Shown here piece after piece: positions 1 to 9,239 of a stretch of DNA of 21,205 nt. How positions within the stretch are numbered: position 1 is the stretch's first letter; each line of letters starts with the position of its first letter. The position numbers and the translations under genes were made by a program. Source of the DNA: Cudoniella acicularis (Eukaryota; Ascomycota; Leotiomycetes; Helotiales; Helotiaceae); the NCBI GenBank assembly GCA_013054445.1, contig JAAMPI010001010.1:1-21205 (forward strand), in the 5' to 3' direction. Under the pieces are notes generated by a model. It was not told the origin of the DNA. It made no database searches and saw only the letters and a program-made list of their open reading frames with translations.

Positions 1-2020
1 GTCGCCCATCCAATCACAAGTTTTGTCTTCTAGCCCAGTCCACACACTTTCTTGATTTCCTACCTATGAGTCAGCACTTATTTTAGGGAAATATGGGCTA
101 CAGGGTTTCTTACCTGAATATCAGCAATAGCAATCGAAAAAACCGGATCGATATCCTCCTTCTCGGTCGTCCAACTCAACGCCGGACTCGTCACCATAGT
201 CGTAATATACGCATGGCCCTTCTTCCCTCTATATCTAGCCGGGAAACCAATGGGACCAGCCGCACTTGCGGGCCCAGATCTTAGCACACCAAGACGATTC
301 TTAGCATGTTCCGCTCCGGCTCCGGCTTTTAGGTGATCCGTGCCGAGAATGGTTTCCATGCCGCCTTTGGTGACGGATTTCATGGCGGCTATGAGGCGAC
401 GGCCATGTTGTTTCTTCTGCAGCTTTTCAGCGCCTGTCGTTACTGCGGCGTCGGGAACACCTTCTGTATGTGTTAATGTGAATCTTATTCCGCTCTCATT
501 TTGGGTCATAAACACTTACCAAGATGCTCGAGGCTCTGCCCGGCAGTTTCGTGCGCAGCGTTCGGTGGTGGCGGTCTGGAATACGGCGGTGGAGGTAGAG
601 GAGCTTTATTTGCCTCACCAATACGAAGTAGAGTGATGGTGAGTTGTGCATTGGTCGGAACACCTTTGAGAAGTGTATTTCTGATCTCGAGGAGTTTCTG
701 CCAGTGTGGAAATTCCCGGTTCAAATATGAAAGAGCGCGCCAGATCAGCGGGTCGCCGAAGAACCCAAATCCAATAAAGAACCCATTCATTTTCATAAAC
801 ATATAGGAGCTGGTGAACATTGAGACTAGAAGGACAGGCGCAAGTACCGCAGCGAGCTTTATACGGGGTTTTTCTTTGGGGAATGGTGCGGTTGGTGACA
901 GCATTTGCGAATCTTTCCCAGCCGTCTGAGATATCAGCGATGATATGCATGACTAGTCTAGTTTTTGACCACATTGCCGCAGAAACCGGTTCTTTCGTCT
1001 TATCGTGCACAGCGTTTGGTTGTCCGTCTGAACTCCTGTCTTTCGCGTCCGCAGCACTCATAGCCATATTCGTTGGATCCGGGGCCGTGTCTTCAAGCGC
1101 ACTAACGCCTTCTTCTTCACTGTGAGGGTCTCCTTGAGGACGTTTTCCCGCCGCACTACTAATCGCGATCGAGGTAAAACTTTTCACAAAATTACTCGCT
1201 TCTTGCTCGACAGCTTCTCCCTGGTGTTTCTCCGGAGCTCCAGTCAAGCTATTATCACTCCCCAACACACCCGCAGTCGGTTTCTTGACTCCTCCCGTTT
1301 TCGAATTGATCAAAGCTGTTGGCGTAGGCGGGAAGCAGTACGTCCTCGCAGGCGGATACACGATTAGAATCATGACAAAAGCGATGATTGTCGGGACGAG
1401 GAAATCGAGAAGCCATGCCACGGAGTAAACGACAAGGAAAGCTATTGTTCGATTGCGCTCTCGCCATGAGCGTAATCTCGCTATGTGTTTCCAGAATCGG
1501 ACGAGGTCGGCGATGGCGGTCATGTATAGTCGCTCAATGTTGGCGCGCAATTTATCGGGAGAGAATTCTTCTTCGCCCGCGATATTTAGGTCGAGTCCTC
1601 CAAGAAGCGGCTCAGGTAGTGCTTTGATATGGTACATTTGCTGCTCTATTCTCAGCTTTCACTATCCTTCCCCAAAAAGGACTCAATTCCTCCCCCAAAT
1701 TCGTGTTTTCAATTCCGAAAATACGCACCTTATTAAACTTCCTAATCAAAGTCCACAACTCCTCATTCGATAAACCCCCCACAACCGGATTCGGCACCTC
1801 ATTAGGACTCTCATTCCACCCCAAATCCCTCACCTCAGTCTGCTCATGATCTATTTACGCAGCGCCCTTCTCTTCATGGTCTGCGTTTGCGAGCTCATGG
1901 CTATCGGTGGGGTGTTCTTCCAGGGCTGCTTCTACTACTTCGGGTTCATCGTCTAGGAGTTCTGCGCGTGGCATTTGCGCGTGGTACTTGCGCGGGGTTT
2001 GGGTTGTTGAGTGTGCTCAT
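1..2020 (-). pseudogene. DUF3292 family protein, disrupted, 3' end beyond window
   Basis: The reading recovers a DUF3292 protein, a fungal membrane protein family of unknown function, recognised from memory. Landmarks are VRDLGWNE, NPVVGGL.NEELWTL, FSPDKLRANIERLYM, a membrane segment around WLLDFLVPTIIAF, EKHQGEAVEQEASNF, a second membrane segment around 800-860, TLLKGVPTNAQLTITLLRIGEANKAP split over two reads, and KGGMETILGTD. Three introns are readable: 1728-1641 (88 nt), 519-464 (56 nt) and 113-60 (54 nt). Lesions: a 13-nt duplication near the start (1963-1984), in-frame TAA at 1857-1855 (family position is Gln), a frameshift near 899-904 that looks like loss of 2 nt, and TAG at 32-30 where the family has Trp (GLGW). 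The original start was probably ATG 2020-2018; ATG 1974-1972, created by the duplication, would restore the frame. The family assignment is firm. That the copy is dead is inferred from the lesions. Confidence 0.88.
1963..1984. repeat. 13-bp tandem duplication (9-bp copies, 4-bp spacer)
   Basis: TGCGCGTGG occurs at 1963-1971 and 1976-1984, separated by CATT. On the minus strand the second unit puts an extra 13 nt between MSTLNNPNPAQVPRA and ELLDDEPEVVEAA of the DUF3292 gene, shifting the frame from ATG 2020. The spacer itself supplies a new in-frame ATG (1974-1972). It could be replication slippage or a repair or transposon-excision footprint. Confidence 0.7.
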
Positions 2021-2179
2021 TTTTGGCGGGGGGTTGAATTGAAGGATGGGATGGTATTTGGAAGGTGGGAAAAGATGGTTTACGGTTCGGGATCTGGTTT
2101 AGTGTTGATCTTTTGGGGTGGTGACTACGTCATAGGTACGACGCGGGAGGATCGTCTTTGTTAACATGTATTTCCCCTT

Positions 2180-2577
2180 CGTCATGCCTTCCTAGTTGAG
2201 ATTGTAACTATTATAGTTAATATATTAAAAATATTTAAATCTATAAGAAGTCTATAAAATTAAAAGAAAAATAAATAAATATTTTAACATTTTAATATTA
2301 TATATATATTAAAATTAGCTAGTCTCTTTTTTTTTCTAATAGAGAGAATACTTTAGAAATCCTAGCTCTAGTTATCTTAGTTATAATAAGTCTTTAATAA
2401 TAGTTATTTTTATATAATATTTATAATATATTAATCTATAACTATTATTATTATATCTATAAACCCTTATCTTTATATTAAATAGCTAGTGATTAAAGCT
2501 AGAGTATATACTCTTATTTATCCTAGTTAGTCTATTTTTATATATAATCGAAAATAGTAAGTAAGTATACTAGATTA
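2180..2577. other. AT-rich, TpA-rich intergenic block (RIP-like)
   Basis: About 400 bp consisting almost entirely of A and T, with many TAT/TTA words and very few CpA or TpG dinucleotides. No ORF or RNA gene is visible. It lies upstream of both the DUF3292 gene and the monooxygenase. It is probably a RIP-destroyed repeat; a composite RIP index would test this. Confidence 0.6.
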
Positions 2578-2812
2578 TAGAGAGTAAGTGCGCTGAATTC
2601 TAAGGAGAGTGCTAAAGTTTAATGTCTTAGTACGCTAAATTCTAGAGACCTTTATAATTTATATCAGCACTATAAAAATGTATATATTTCCGAGTATATA
2701 CCTAAATAATCAAATTAGTAGAAATGACAGCATGCTCGATAGCCCTCTACTCTACCTATCTAACGTGTAATTATAGGATAGTGGGCATAATTGTATTATT
2801 GCATAACGGCCA
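2578..2812. repeat. Dispersed repeat, copy A (strongly AT-shifted)
   Basis: This segment is colinear with 10640-10935. Shared blocks include GTGCGCTGAATTCTA, GAGTA..TACCTAA.TAATC, GCATGCT and GTG.AATTA..GG.T.GTGGGCAT...GTATT. Copy A differs mainly by having T or A where copy B has C or G, as expected if RIP hit this copy harder. The element type is unknown: no coding capacity and no clear terminal repeats were seen. A solo LTR or a non-autonomous element is possible. Confidence 0.6.
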
Positions 2813-2869
2813 CTTCCACTAAGCGCCTGCCATGCTTAGCGAGGCTGCAGTGCACGTGACCTCTTAGCC

Positions 2870-2877
2870 TATTTAAG
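2870..2877 (+). promoter_or_regulatory. Possible TATA-like element before the monooxygenase
   Basis: TATTTAAG lies about 110 nt before ATG 2986. A CACGTGAC E-box-like site precedes it (2853-2860) and a pyrimidine-rich tract follows it (2893-2948), as is common at fungal promoters. The link to transcription is inferred only. Confidence 0.3.
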
Positions 2878-2985
2878 ATCTTACCTCTACAGATTTTCCA
2901 CATCTATTCTTACTTCATTCCTCCTCTATTATTCTTCTATTTATTCTAGTATAGTCTATAACGATTTTTGAGAAGCTGTATAGAC

Positions 2986-4865
2986 ATGACCGATTTCGAG
3001 ATTGTCATAATTGGTTCTGGTACGAGTAACGCCGACTGCTATTCAATTATTCATCACAAGGCTGATCTTTATGCTATATATCCAGGCCTTAGCGGCTTAG
3101 CTTTTGCTAGATTCTACTTAGATATCCACCCGCAAACCAAACTTGCCGTTCTCGAAGCAGGCGACTGCCTGGGTGGCGTCTGGAGCTCGTGTGAGTCGAA
3201 AGGATCGTCCAAGTGTTATCACTAGAACATACTTATTATTGCGTCTTGGTACGAAGCTCGATCATACGATGAATTCTGGACTCAAAGCGGTCGCAGAATG
3301 ACCGGATTCTCCGACGTTCCTCTTACCATTCCCTCAGATGCACCACTTTTTTATGATACCTTCGAAGCCAAATATGTCACTCGGTATCTTGAGGACTACG
3401 TCGACACTCATATCTATGATGGGGTATCTTTGCGAAGCAGAATATTATTCACACATGCAGTTCAAAAAGTTGAAAAGATAGAAGGTATATGGATAATTCG
3501 CACTAACGACTCTGGAAAATCGCAGCAAAATTTTTAAATCTTCTAAACTTGTTGTTGCTACTGGTCATACATCAGTTCCCAACATGCCCTCGTTACCCAA
3601 TCAATCAGAGTTTGAAGGACACATTTTTCATCATAAAGCTTTTGGTGAAGCTTCGCGATCAGTGCTGGTGGATCCAAGCTGCAATCGTATTGCTGTTCTT
3701 GGAGGTGGGAAGTCTGCTGTAGATATGGTCTACGAGTCTGTGAAGAAAGGCAAAAGTGTTAACTGGGTTGTTCGAAAAAGTGGCGAAGGTCCAGCTCTAT
3801 TCTTCCCTGCCCCTAGAAAAGGTCGATACAAGAATTCGATCGAGAGCTCAGCAACCAGATACAAGGCTTGCTTCAGCCCTTCTTCGTTTATGCCAAATCT
3901 CTGGCTGGCTAGATTATTCCACCGTACTAATTATGGAAGGAAATACATGGCTAAGATGGTAGAGGATAATGATCAACATTGTCGTGTTCTGGCAGCATAT
4001 CAGACCAGAGTAGGAGCTCTACCGGGCTTCCGAGATCTTGACTTCACTACGTCGTCAGTGTCCTGTTGATACTTATCCAGCTTTTTATTAATGAGTTTTA
4101 GTGCATTTTGGTTTACTGGGCCCCTAGGACTCGCACAACACGATGATTTCTGGGATACAATAGCCCAGAATGTTCATATCTATCGCAAAGACATCGTTTC
4201 TATGAAAACCCGTGTTATTATCCTCGACGATGGTACCGAAATCCCAGCGGATGCTTTACTTTGTGGTACGGGTTGGAAGTCTAGTTATTCTTTCTTCTCC
4301 CAGAAGCTATTTCAGTCCTTAGGTCTCCCTTACTCCCTCGAAGATGATTCAGAACAAGAGTCAGAAGCCTGGACGAGCCTTCTAGAGACCGCCGACCGCC
4401 GACCGCCGAGTACTTGCAAACTTTCCACAACTCGAACACCCTCCCCCGCATCTTAAACCCGAAGTCCCAACCACCACTGCGAAGCTATACAAAGGGATCG
4501 CGCCACTCGAAGACCACTCAGTTGCCTTTTTAGGACATATAGATATTTCTAATTCTTTCCGAGCCGCTGAAGCACAGGCGATCTGGACTACGGCATACCT
4601 CGATGGTAGTATAGGTTTGCCTCCGCTTCAACAGGCCCAAAAAGAAGTTGCATACATGAATGCCTTTTCAAGGAGAAGATACCCGTCTCACGGTCAAAAA
4701 GGAGATTGTTTGTTTTTCGAGCTCGTCTGGTATACCGACAATTTGCTAGAAGATGTCGGTTTGAAGTCGCATCGGAAGGGGTTATGGTCAGATTGGGTGG
4801 AACCATGCCTCGCAGCCGACTTCAAGGATATCAAGGATGAATACCGAAATAAGTATGGATTCTGA
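2986..4865 (+). pseudogene. FAD-dependent monooxygenase (FMO-like), disrupted
   Basis: Fungal flavin monooxygenases of this kind bind FAD and NADPH and oxygenate small molecules. MTDFEIVIIGSG joins LSGLAFARFYLD across intron 3020-3085 (66 nt) to give the GxGxxG FAD motif. LEAGDCLGGVWS follows, then a probable intron 3191-3256 leading into RSYDEFWTQSG. The read continues through KSSKLVVATGHTSVPNMP, the NADPH-site loop AVLGGGKSAVDMVYES, FWFTGPLGLAQHDDFWDT, LLCGTGW, GIAPLEDHSVAFLGHI, FRAAEAQAIWTTAYLDG and a complete C-terminus DWVEPCLAADFKD. Lesions: +1 frameshift near 3520-3530, in-frame TGA 4067-4069 (unless a 48-51 nt cryptic intron removes it), and a 7-nt duplication frameshift at 4387-4407. 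Start 2986 was chosen because it begins directly before the FAD motif. The family is firm; non-function is inferred. Confidence 0.88.
4387..4407. repeat. Three perfect copies of heptamer GACCGCC causing a frameshift
   Basis: GACCGCC occurs at 4387-4393, 4394-4400 and 4401-4407. Removing one unit restores a continuous frame from LLETADRR to VLANFPQLEHPPPH, the expected family sequence, so the third unit is an added duplication that breaks the monooxygenase frame. Confidence 0.8.
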
Positions 4866-5787
4866 GAGATTTTAGCTCAAACGCAGTGTGTTGGGGCGAA
4901 TTTTCCTCGTAATTGCGTGTATGCCTGGAAGTAGCAATATTCGTCGCCGCTGCGAGACGAACAAGTGCTTAGTGATATCCTTGAGACCTTTTCAAATATT
5001 TAAAGTCCATACCAATCACATACTACACATATAATTCGATAAGATTTCATGATGTAAAAATTGTGTGGTATTAAGCTTGTTAGGAATGATGAAGCCTAGA
5101 ATCACTAGTAAATATGTCCGCCAGTCTTCATCTCCTACTCGAGATACCTAGTAGAGCAGGCTTTCCTGTCCCTGGGCCTCTTGCTTCTTTCGACGTAGCT
5201 TAATGGTTTCAACTACTTTATATTCTCCTCAACCACTTCATTTCAAGACTAAATACAGCGGCAATTGGAAGCCATTCGTGGATCCCGCGTTAGAAAAAAT
5301 TCAAGCTAAATCTAGCTGTATCCACCACACGAATCTTGTCCCGAATATTATAGCTTATCCTTAAGTTATTTACTTTCCACATTCTAGCTTTATTTTCTCT
5401 ATACTTTTTTTTTTAAAAAAACCCCCCAAATGAAAACTGAATACATCTCTATTTTATAATTTTAATATAAAGAAACTAGGAATATAAAACTATAACAAGA
5501 GATACTTCTATAAAATGATATAATATTAGATTTTTTAAGTGAAACTATTATATTACAAGAAACGATTCCCTCTTGTGAAGTTTAAGTCATGATACCTTTA
5601 CTCGTCGAGGAGTTGTGTATCGCGAGGCTGATTCTGGGGCTTTTTTCTCAAAGTTATTCAGCCGACCCAGCCACCGCCACCAAGCCACCAATTAATTTAA
5701 ATATTTCTACAACAACCCCATTTCCTCGCTCTTCAATTATTTCACAAATTTTTTCACTCACCCGACATCCAACTACAAAAGGGCGAT
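4866..5787. other. Intergenic, AT-rich in 5400-5560
   Basis: No convincing gene. A poly-T/poly-A/poly-C junction sits at 5403-5427, and AT-rich DNA follows to about 5560. A 29-codon ORF at 5113 and short unrelated frames are not supported by any recognisable motif. The sequence 5640-5780 is pyrimidine-rich and could be a promoter or 5' leader for the small ORF at 5788. Confidence 0.4.
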
Positions 5788-5988
5788 ATGGACTTCGATT
5801 CCGAATTCGATTTCCGCTGGGATGGCCCTTCTTCGATTTGCGACTGGACTTGCAAGGTCTTCATCTTGGTCGTGTTTAGTTGTCTAACTGGTTTTGAGAT
5901 TGTGTTTTGCGGCAGGTGGAGGGACTTTTGGCCGTTTAATAGGAGGGTGGTGGCAGCGGAGGAGATGCAAGTGGGTAGTGATAAATGA
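5788..5988 (+). CDS. Small hypothetical ORF, doubtful
   Basis: A 66-codon frame begins MDFDSEFDFRWDGPSSICDW and contains a hydrophobic stretch (VFILVVFSCLTGFEIVF) that might be a membrane segment. Alternatively, that stretch may be an intron: a TCTAAC branch-like site and GCGGCAG acceptor occur at 5882-5914, but no consensus GTAAGT-type donor precedes them. Spliced, the product would be only about 36 residues. The acidic start and the CT-rich leader are mildly gene-like. I do not recognise a family, and it may be chance. Confidence 0.25.
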   Translation: MDFDSEFDFRWDGPSSICDWTCKVFILVVFSCLTGFEIVFCGRWRDFWPFNRRVVAAEEMQVGSDK

Positions 5989-5989
5989 G

Positions 5990-6894
5990 GAAGAGTGGTG
6001 GTGCAAATGTTCATCGGCCAAATACTCGATAAACACTTGACACTCGGCTTTTCCAAGACTTCACAAAAAATGGCGCCAAAAGCAAGGACCACTTTAACTT
6101 CGCGCAAAATAATACAGAAAGTGGTCGAATTACTCTTCTTTCGGGACCCATTTTCCAACAACCACAACTTGTGACCAGCCTCCAGACCTATTTCTCCACA
6201 CCGGGAAACAACCACCCCACGATTCTCTCCAGATGTTACCAAGGGGTTAGGCTTCGGGCCGACTGCGGGGGCTATACCTTGGGACTAAACTTTATGGAAC
6301 GCGGGGAAGATAGGAAGCCGCCGACCGCAGCGGCCAGACTGAGCAGGAAAGGGGGCTTTCGAGATCTTGCCTAGATATGTGGCTGCAAGTAAGCTGTGGG
6401 CGTTGCTGGGCATAACGTGAGAGTGGGATATGGCAGGCTGTCATATGCTCATAAAATTAAAAACTTCACCTTCAATTCGTGCGCGACTCATTCTCTTGCT
6501 ATCTGATCTTGGCTTACTGGGATATGGTTTTTGGCCATGCTTGCTACAAGGTCCTCAGAATACTAAGACAAAGTGAAGCTGTTTTTGATGCTTTGCCTTG
6601 AGCAATGAAAGAATGAGTAGACCACAGAAACCCCAAGTCCACTCTGCAAAACGGAAAAGATTCCCTTCATACGATTTTAAAGCCAAGACTTTTCCCAAAG
6701 TGAGTGTGTATGGTCCGTATGGGGCTTGTCGTTCCCCAGTCGGCTCTATATAGTCATGAAACTATCATGTGATGCTCTTGTCTTTCTCAAATCCTACGCC
6801 GCTTCAACGATTTTGTGTTTGAGTGGCACTTTCACCGCTTTCCTTTTTTGCTGGCTTCATTGATTGCAAACCTCAATAACCTGCAGTTCTCAAT
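5990..6894. other. Intergenic region with transporter promoter
   Basis: I see no supported gene here. A 34-codon ORF at 6070-6174 and other short frames lack recognisable features. The last 150 bp hold a TATA-like box and a CT-rich stretch that probably served the transporter gene starting at 6895. Confidence 0.4.
6747..6752 (+). promoter_or_regulatory. TATA-like box before the JEN1-like transporter
   Basis: TATATA within CTCTATATAGTC lies about 145 nt before ATG 6895, in otherwise non-TA-rich DNA. This is a plausible core promoter position for a fungal gene with a leader of about 100 nt. No experiment supports it. Confidence 0.35.
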
Positions 6895-8095
6895 ATGTTC
6901 ACCCGACCGGCCCCCGAATCCCCAGCAGATCCCGTCGTAAAAGGTATCCTACCCACGGCTAAACAGGGCTGGAGGTATCTCTTCATCTGGAGGCAGAGAG
7001 CTGTGATCACGAATGATTTCAACGAAACTCATTGCGTATGGCAGGATCCTCCACCTCTCCGAAATCCATTCAAGCATCTTGCTCAACTGAGCCTTAGAGA
7101 TGTATGCATATTTTCCGCTTTACAGCGTACTATTTTCGGGCATTGAACATCTCTGACATTTTACAGTGGGCTTTCTTCCTTTGCGGAATCTTTTCTTGGT
7201 AATCTACCAACATCCATTCTTTAGAGCCTTATCTAATGATACCACAGGACCGCCGACGCCTTCGACTTCCACCCCCTCTCAATTCAAACCGTCAAATTCG
7301 CCAAATACTACAGAACCTCAAGTACCAACATCACCACCGCAATCACACTGACCCTACTCTTGCGGCTGTTGCGAATTTGTTCGTTGGCGGGGCTACTGAT
7401 TCTTAGATCATAAGACTTCTAATCTTTATGCCCTTAAGAGGAACTGATGTGATAAATTTAGAATACATTCTGGTTTGCGTCTGGTTTTTCTATCTTAATT
7501 GGACTTCTACGTATTTGCTTTCCTGAGAGCAAGTAGTTCCTAGAGGCAAAGAAAGCAGGTCACAAGAACATCTCTGCTGGTGATTTCTGGAAGGATACGA
7601 AGAAAATTCTGGGCAAGGAGTGGAAAATGTGTGCTTACTGCATTATTCTGATGACAGGCTCAATTTCTACAGGTTCGTAACTCCCACATCTCGCCCCAAA
7701 AAGCCAAATCCCCCAACCTGCTTTTCAGCCACACGTCTCAAGGTTCGTACACAACCTTCATACGGCAATTTAAAGGCCTCGACAACGCCGCTGCCTCTCG
7801 CGCTTCAATTTGGATGAAAGTCGGCATCTGCGTGGGAGGCACCTCCATCGGTTACGCCTCTAAATCCATCGGCCGTCGCCACAACATGATATTCGCCTCC
7901 CTGATGTCCTGCCTCATAATCCCCGGCTGGATCCTCCCCGGCAGCGAACATCCCCTCTCCGCCACCGGTTTCCTCGTCCAATTCTTTGTGCAAGGTGCAT
8001 GGGGCGTAATCCCCATCCATCTCAACGAATTAGCACCCGCTGCTTTCCGCTCTATTTTTCCGGGCCTCACTTATCAGCTGGGAAATAAGTCCGTG
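6895..8095 (+). pseudogene. JEN1-like monocarboxylate transporter (MFS), internally deleted and truncated
   Basis: JEN1-type MFS proteins import lactate or related monocarboxylates through the plasma membrane with proton symport. Exon 1 (6895-7101) encodes the cytoplasmic N-terminus ending NPFKHLAQLSLRD. Introns 7102-7166 (branch CTGAC) and 7199-7247 flank WAFFLCGIFSW, and exon 3 gives TADAFDFHPLSIQTVKFAK, the conserved first-helix region. After TLLLR (about 7372) roughly 140 codons (helices 2 to about 6) are missing. Homology resumes at FWFASGFSILIGLLRICFPES, followed by in-frame TAG 7534-7536 (family Gln). One nt is lost near 7656 before intron 7673-7728. The HTSQGSYTTF, GRR and VQGAWGVIPIHLNELAP motifs follow. 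Homology stops after TYQLGN (about 8090) in AT-rich DNA, so helices 11-12 and the tail are absent. The family call is strong and the gene is clearly dead. Confidence 0.88.
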
Positions 8096-8144
8096 CCCCC
8101 CTATTTCGCCCACCCCATTTCGCCTACCCTTTACACTAAAAATA

Positions 8145-8345
8145 GCGATTTTAAGGTATTTATAACTTTACGAAAGCTTAATATAATTATTTGAAATTTA
8201 AAATATAAGATATTTATATATAGTTTACTTTATATAAAAAATTATAAGAATTTTTTAAAGATCGCTAATACCTTTAAATTAACGTTTAAACTTTAAAAAA
8301 AAATTTATACCTAATTATATATAAATTATATATACTCTTCTTCCT
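8145..8345. other. AT-rich block replacing the transporter 3' end
   Basis: About 200 bp of A/T-dominated sequence begins just where transporter homology ends. It has no ORF or RNA gene and resembles the other RIP-like blocks. An insertion with subsequent RIP at this breakpoint is a reasonable inference. Confidence 0.5.
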
Positions 8346-8349
8346 CATA

Positions 8350-8460
8350 CACATTCTTCTAGCACACGCTCTCCTTCCTTGTGCACGCTCTTCTTGTGTA
8401 TACTCTCCTTCCGTATACACGCTCTCCTTGTGCACGCTCTTCTTCCTTGTGCACGCTTCC
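8350..8460. repeat. Degenerate minisatellite, ~15-21 bp units
   Basis: Units of the form CACGCTCT(T/C)CTT(CC)TTGTG recur about six times with small indels, together with variants carrying GTATA in place of GTGCA. The strand is strongly C/T biased. The open frame across it (from 8379) is a by-product of the repeat and not a gene. Confidence 0.65.
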
Positions 8461-8468
8461 TTTCAAGT

Positions 8469-8521
8469 CCCCCTCTCCCTCTCCCTCTCCATCTCCATCT
8501 CCATCTCCATCTCCCTCTCTC
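8469..8521. repeat. Hexanucleotide microsatellite (CCCTCT)n(CCATCT)n
   Basis: About three CCCTCT units are followed by four CCATCT units and a return to CCCTCT, directly abutting the minisatellite. It is a slippage-prone pyrimidine tract with no coding meaning. Confidence 0.85.
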
Positions 8522-8754
8522 TTCGTCCGTGCTCGTCGGCTACGGATTACTAGGAGATAATCCGGAAGCGGTTAAGGTTTAGTGTAGCGCTAGTGGCTTT
8601 GGAGGTGGGTACGCGCCAGGAGGGTTCGCGCTAGGAAGATATACTAGTAGAGTATCAGAAAGGTAATTAGGAGAAAAATTAAAAGATTAAATAGAAATAT
8701 ATCTTCATTTTTATACGGGTTCTTAGCAACCCACGGGTACCCATCGAGCAGCCT
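8522..8754. other. Junction between satellite DNA and laccase fragment
   Basis: No gene seen. GCGCTAG-like words recur (8587-8635), and TATACGGGTTC...ACCCACGGGTACCC near the laccase breakpoint contains short inverted GGGT/ACCC motifs. This may be the edge of a transposon-derived sequence, but nothing decisive is visible. Confidence 0.3.
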
Positions 8755-9233
8755 AAGCAAGCTTGAATCCATGGTCCGGGGTAGGATTAGTTGAAGACTT
8801 TGCCGTTCAGATTTACGACGCCGTCTGCATCGATTGACATTTGGCCGACTTCAAGGTAGTACTGCGATGGGGGTTAGCGGGTTTCTGGATACTGTGGTAG
8901 AGTTTAAACTTCTCAGATCACTCCTTCAGGATAATAGTCTTCATAATTCGTGTTGATGTTGAATTCCCATTCCTTGGGGCCTTATAGCCAGCACCCTCTG
9001 TTTCCTGGTGTCGAACAATCGGTCCAATCTTTGAGGGTAGGATATTCGCAGATAAATGAACCATCGGAGTCAGGGCCGTTCGGCGCACGGAATTTGGGTG
9101 CATGGCCTCCATTCTGGATATCGTTTGTAGTATGAAGTAGGCGCTGATGATCGAAATCTTGTAACAAGGGTGCTGAGTCGAGAAGAGCACCTAAATAGAG
9201 GAGAAACGACTTGCAATTTTCTAGGAATCTCAT
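8755..9233 (-). pseudogene. Laccase (multicopper oxidase) 5' fragment
   Basis: Laccases are secreted copper enzymes that oxidise phenols. The minus strand encodes MRFLENCKSFLLYLGALLDS, a degraded signal-peptide-like start. Then come DGSFICEYPTLKDWTDC and NRGCWL, FNINTNYEDYYPEGVI, YYLEVGQMSIDADGVVNLNG and SYPGPWIQAC, which match the region before the first copper-binding motif of fungal laccases. Stops interrupt it at 8984-8982 (TAA), 8915-8913 (TGA, probably from CGA) and 8789-8787 (TAA). A 48-nt intron (8909-8862) keeps a CGCTAAC branch and CGCAG acceptor but has a decayed donor (GTTTAA). Homology ends near 8755, before any HxH copper motif; the remaining ~450 codons are absent. The start at 9233 is chosen by the signal-like sequence. 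The identification is from memory of family landmarks. Confidence 0.75.
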
Positions 9234-9239
9234 CTTGAA

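Noticed and set aside
500..1640. Plus-strand ORFs opposite the DUF3292 gene
   Set aside because: They are antisense shadows; only the minus-strand readings match family motifs and splice correctly.
2578..2985. Solo LTR supplying the monooxygenase promoter
   Set aside because: The E-box, TATA-like box and CT tract lie past the end of the similarity with copy B, and no TG...CA termini or target-site duplication were found, so I do not claim it.
3480..3530. 41-nt intron GTATATGG...CGCAG with a CACTAAC branch-like site in the monooxygenase
   Set aside because: Its phase does not restore the downstream frame, and the sequence inside it (GIWIIRT) matches the family, so a frameshift is the better explanation.
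5754..6242. 162-codon minus-strand ORF
   Set aside because: It overlaps the small plus ORF and intergenic DNA, has no recognisable motif or coding-like composition, and looks like a chance frame.
8350..8521. CRISPR-like array
   Set aside because: Repeats are contiguous and degenerate with no unique spacers, and the genome is fungal.
8379..8582. 67-codon ORF over tandem repeats
   Set aside because: Its sequence is entirely produced by the minisatellite and hexamer repeat (LHLHLH pattern).
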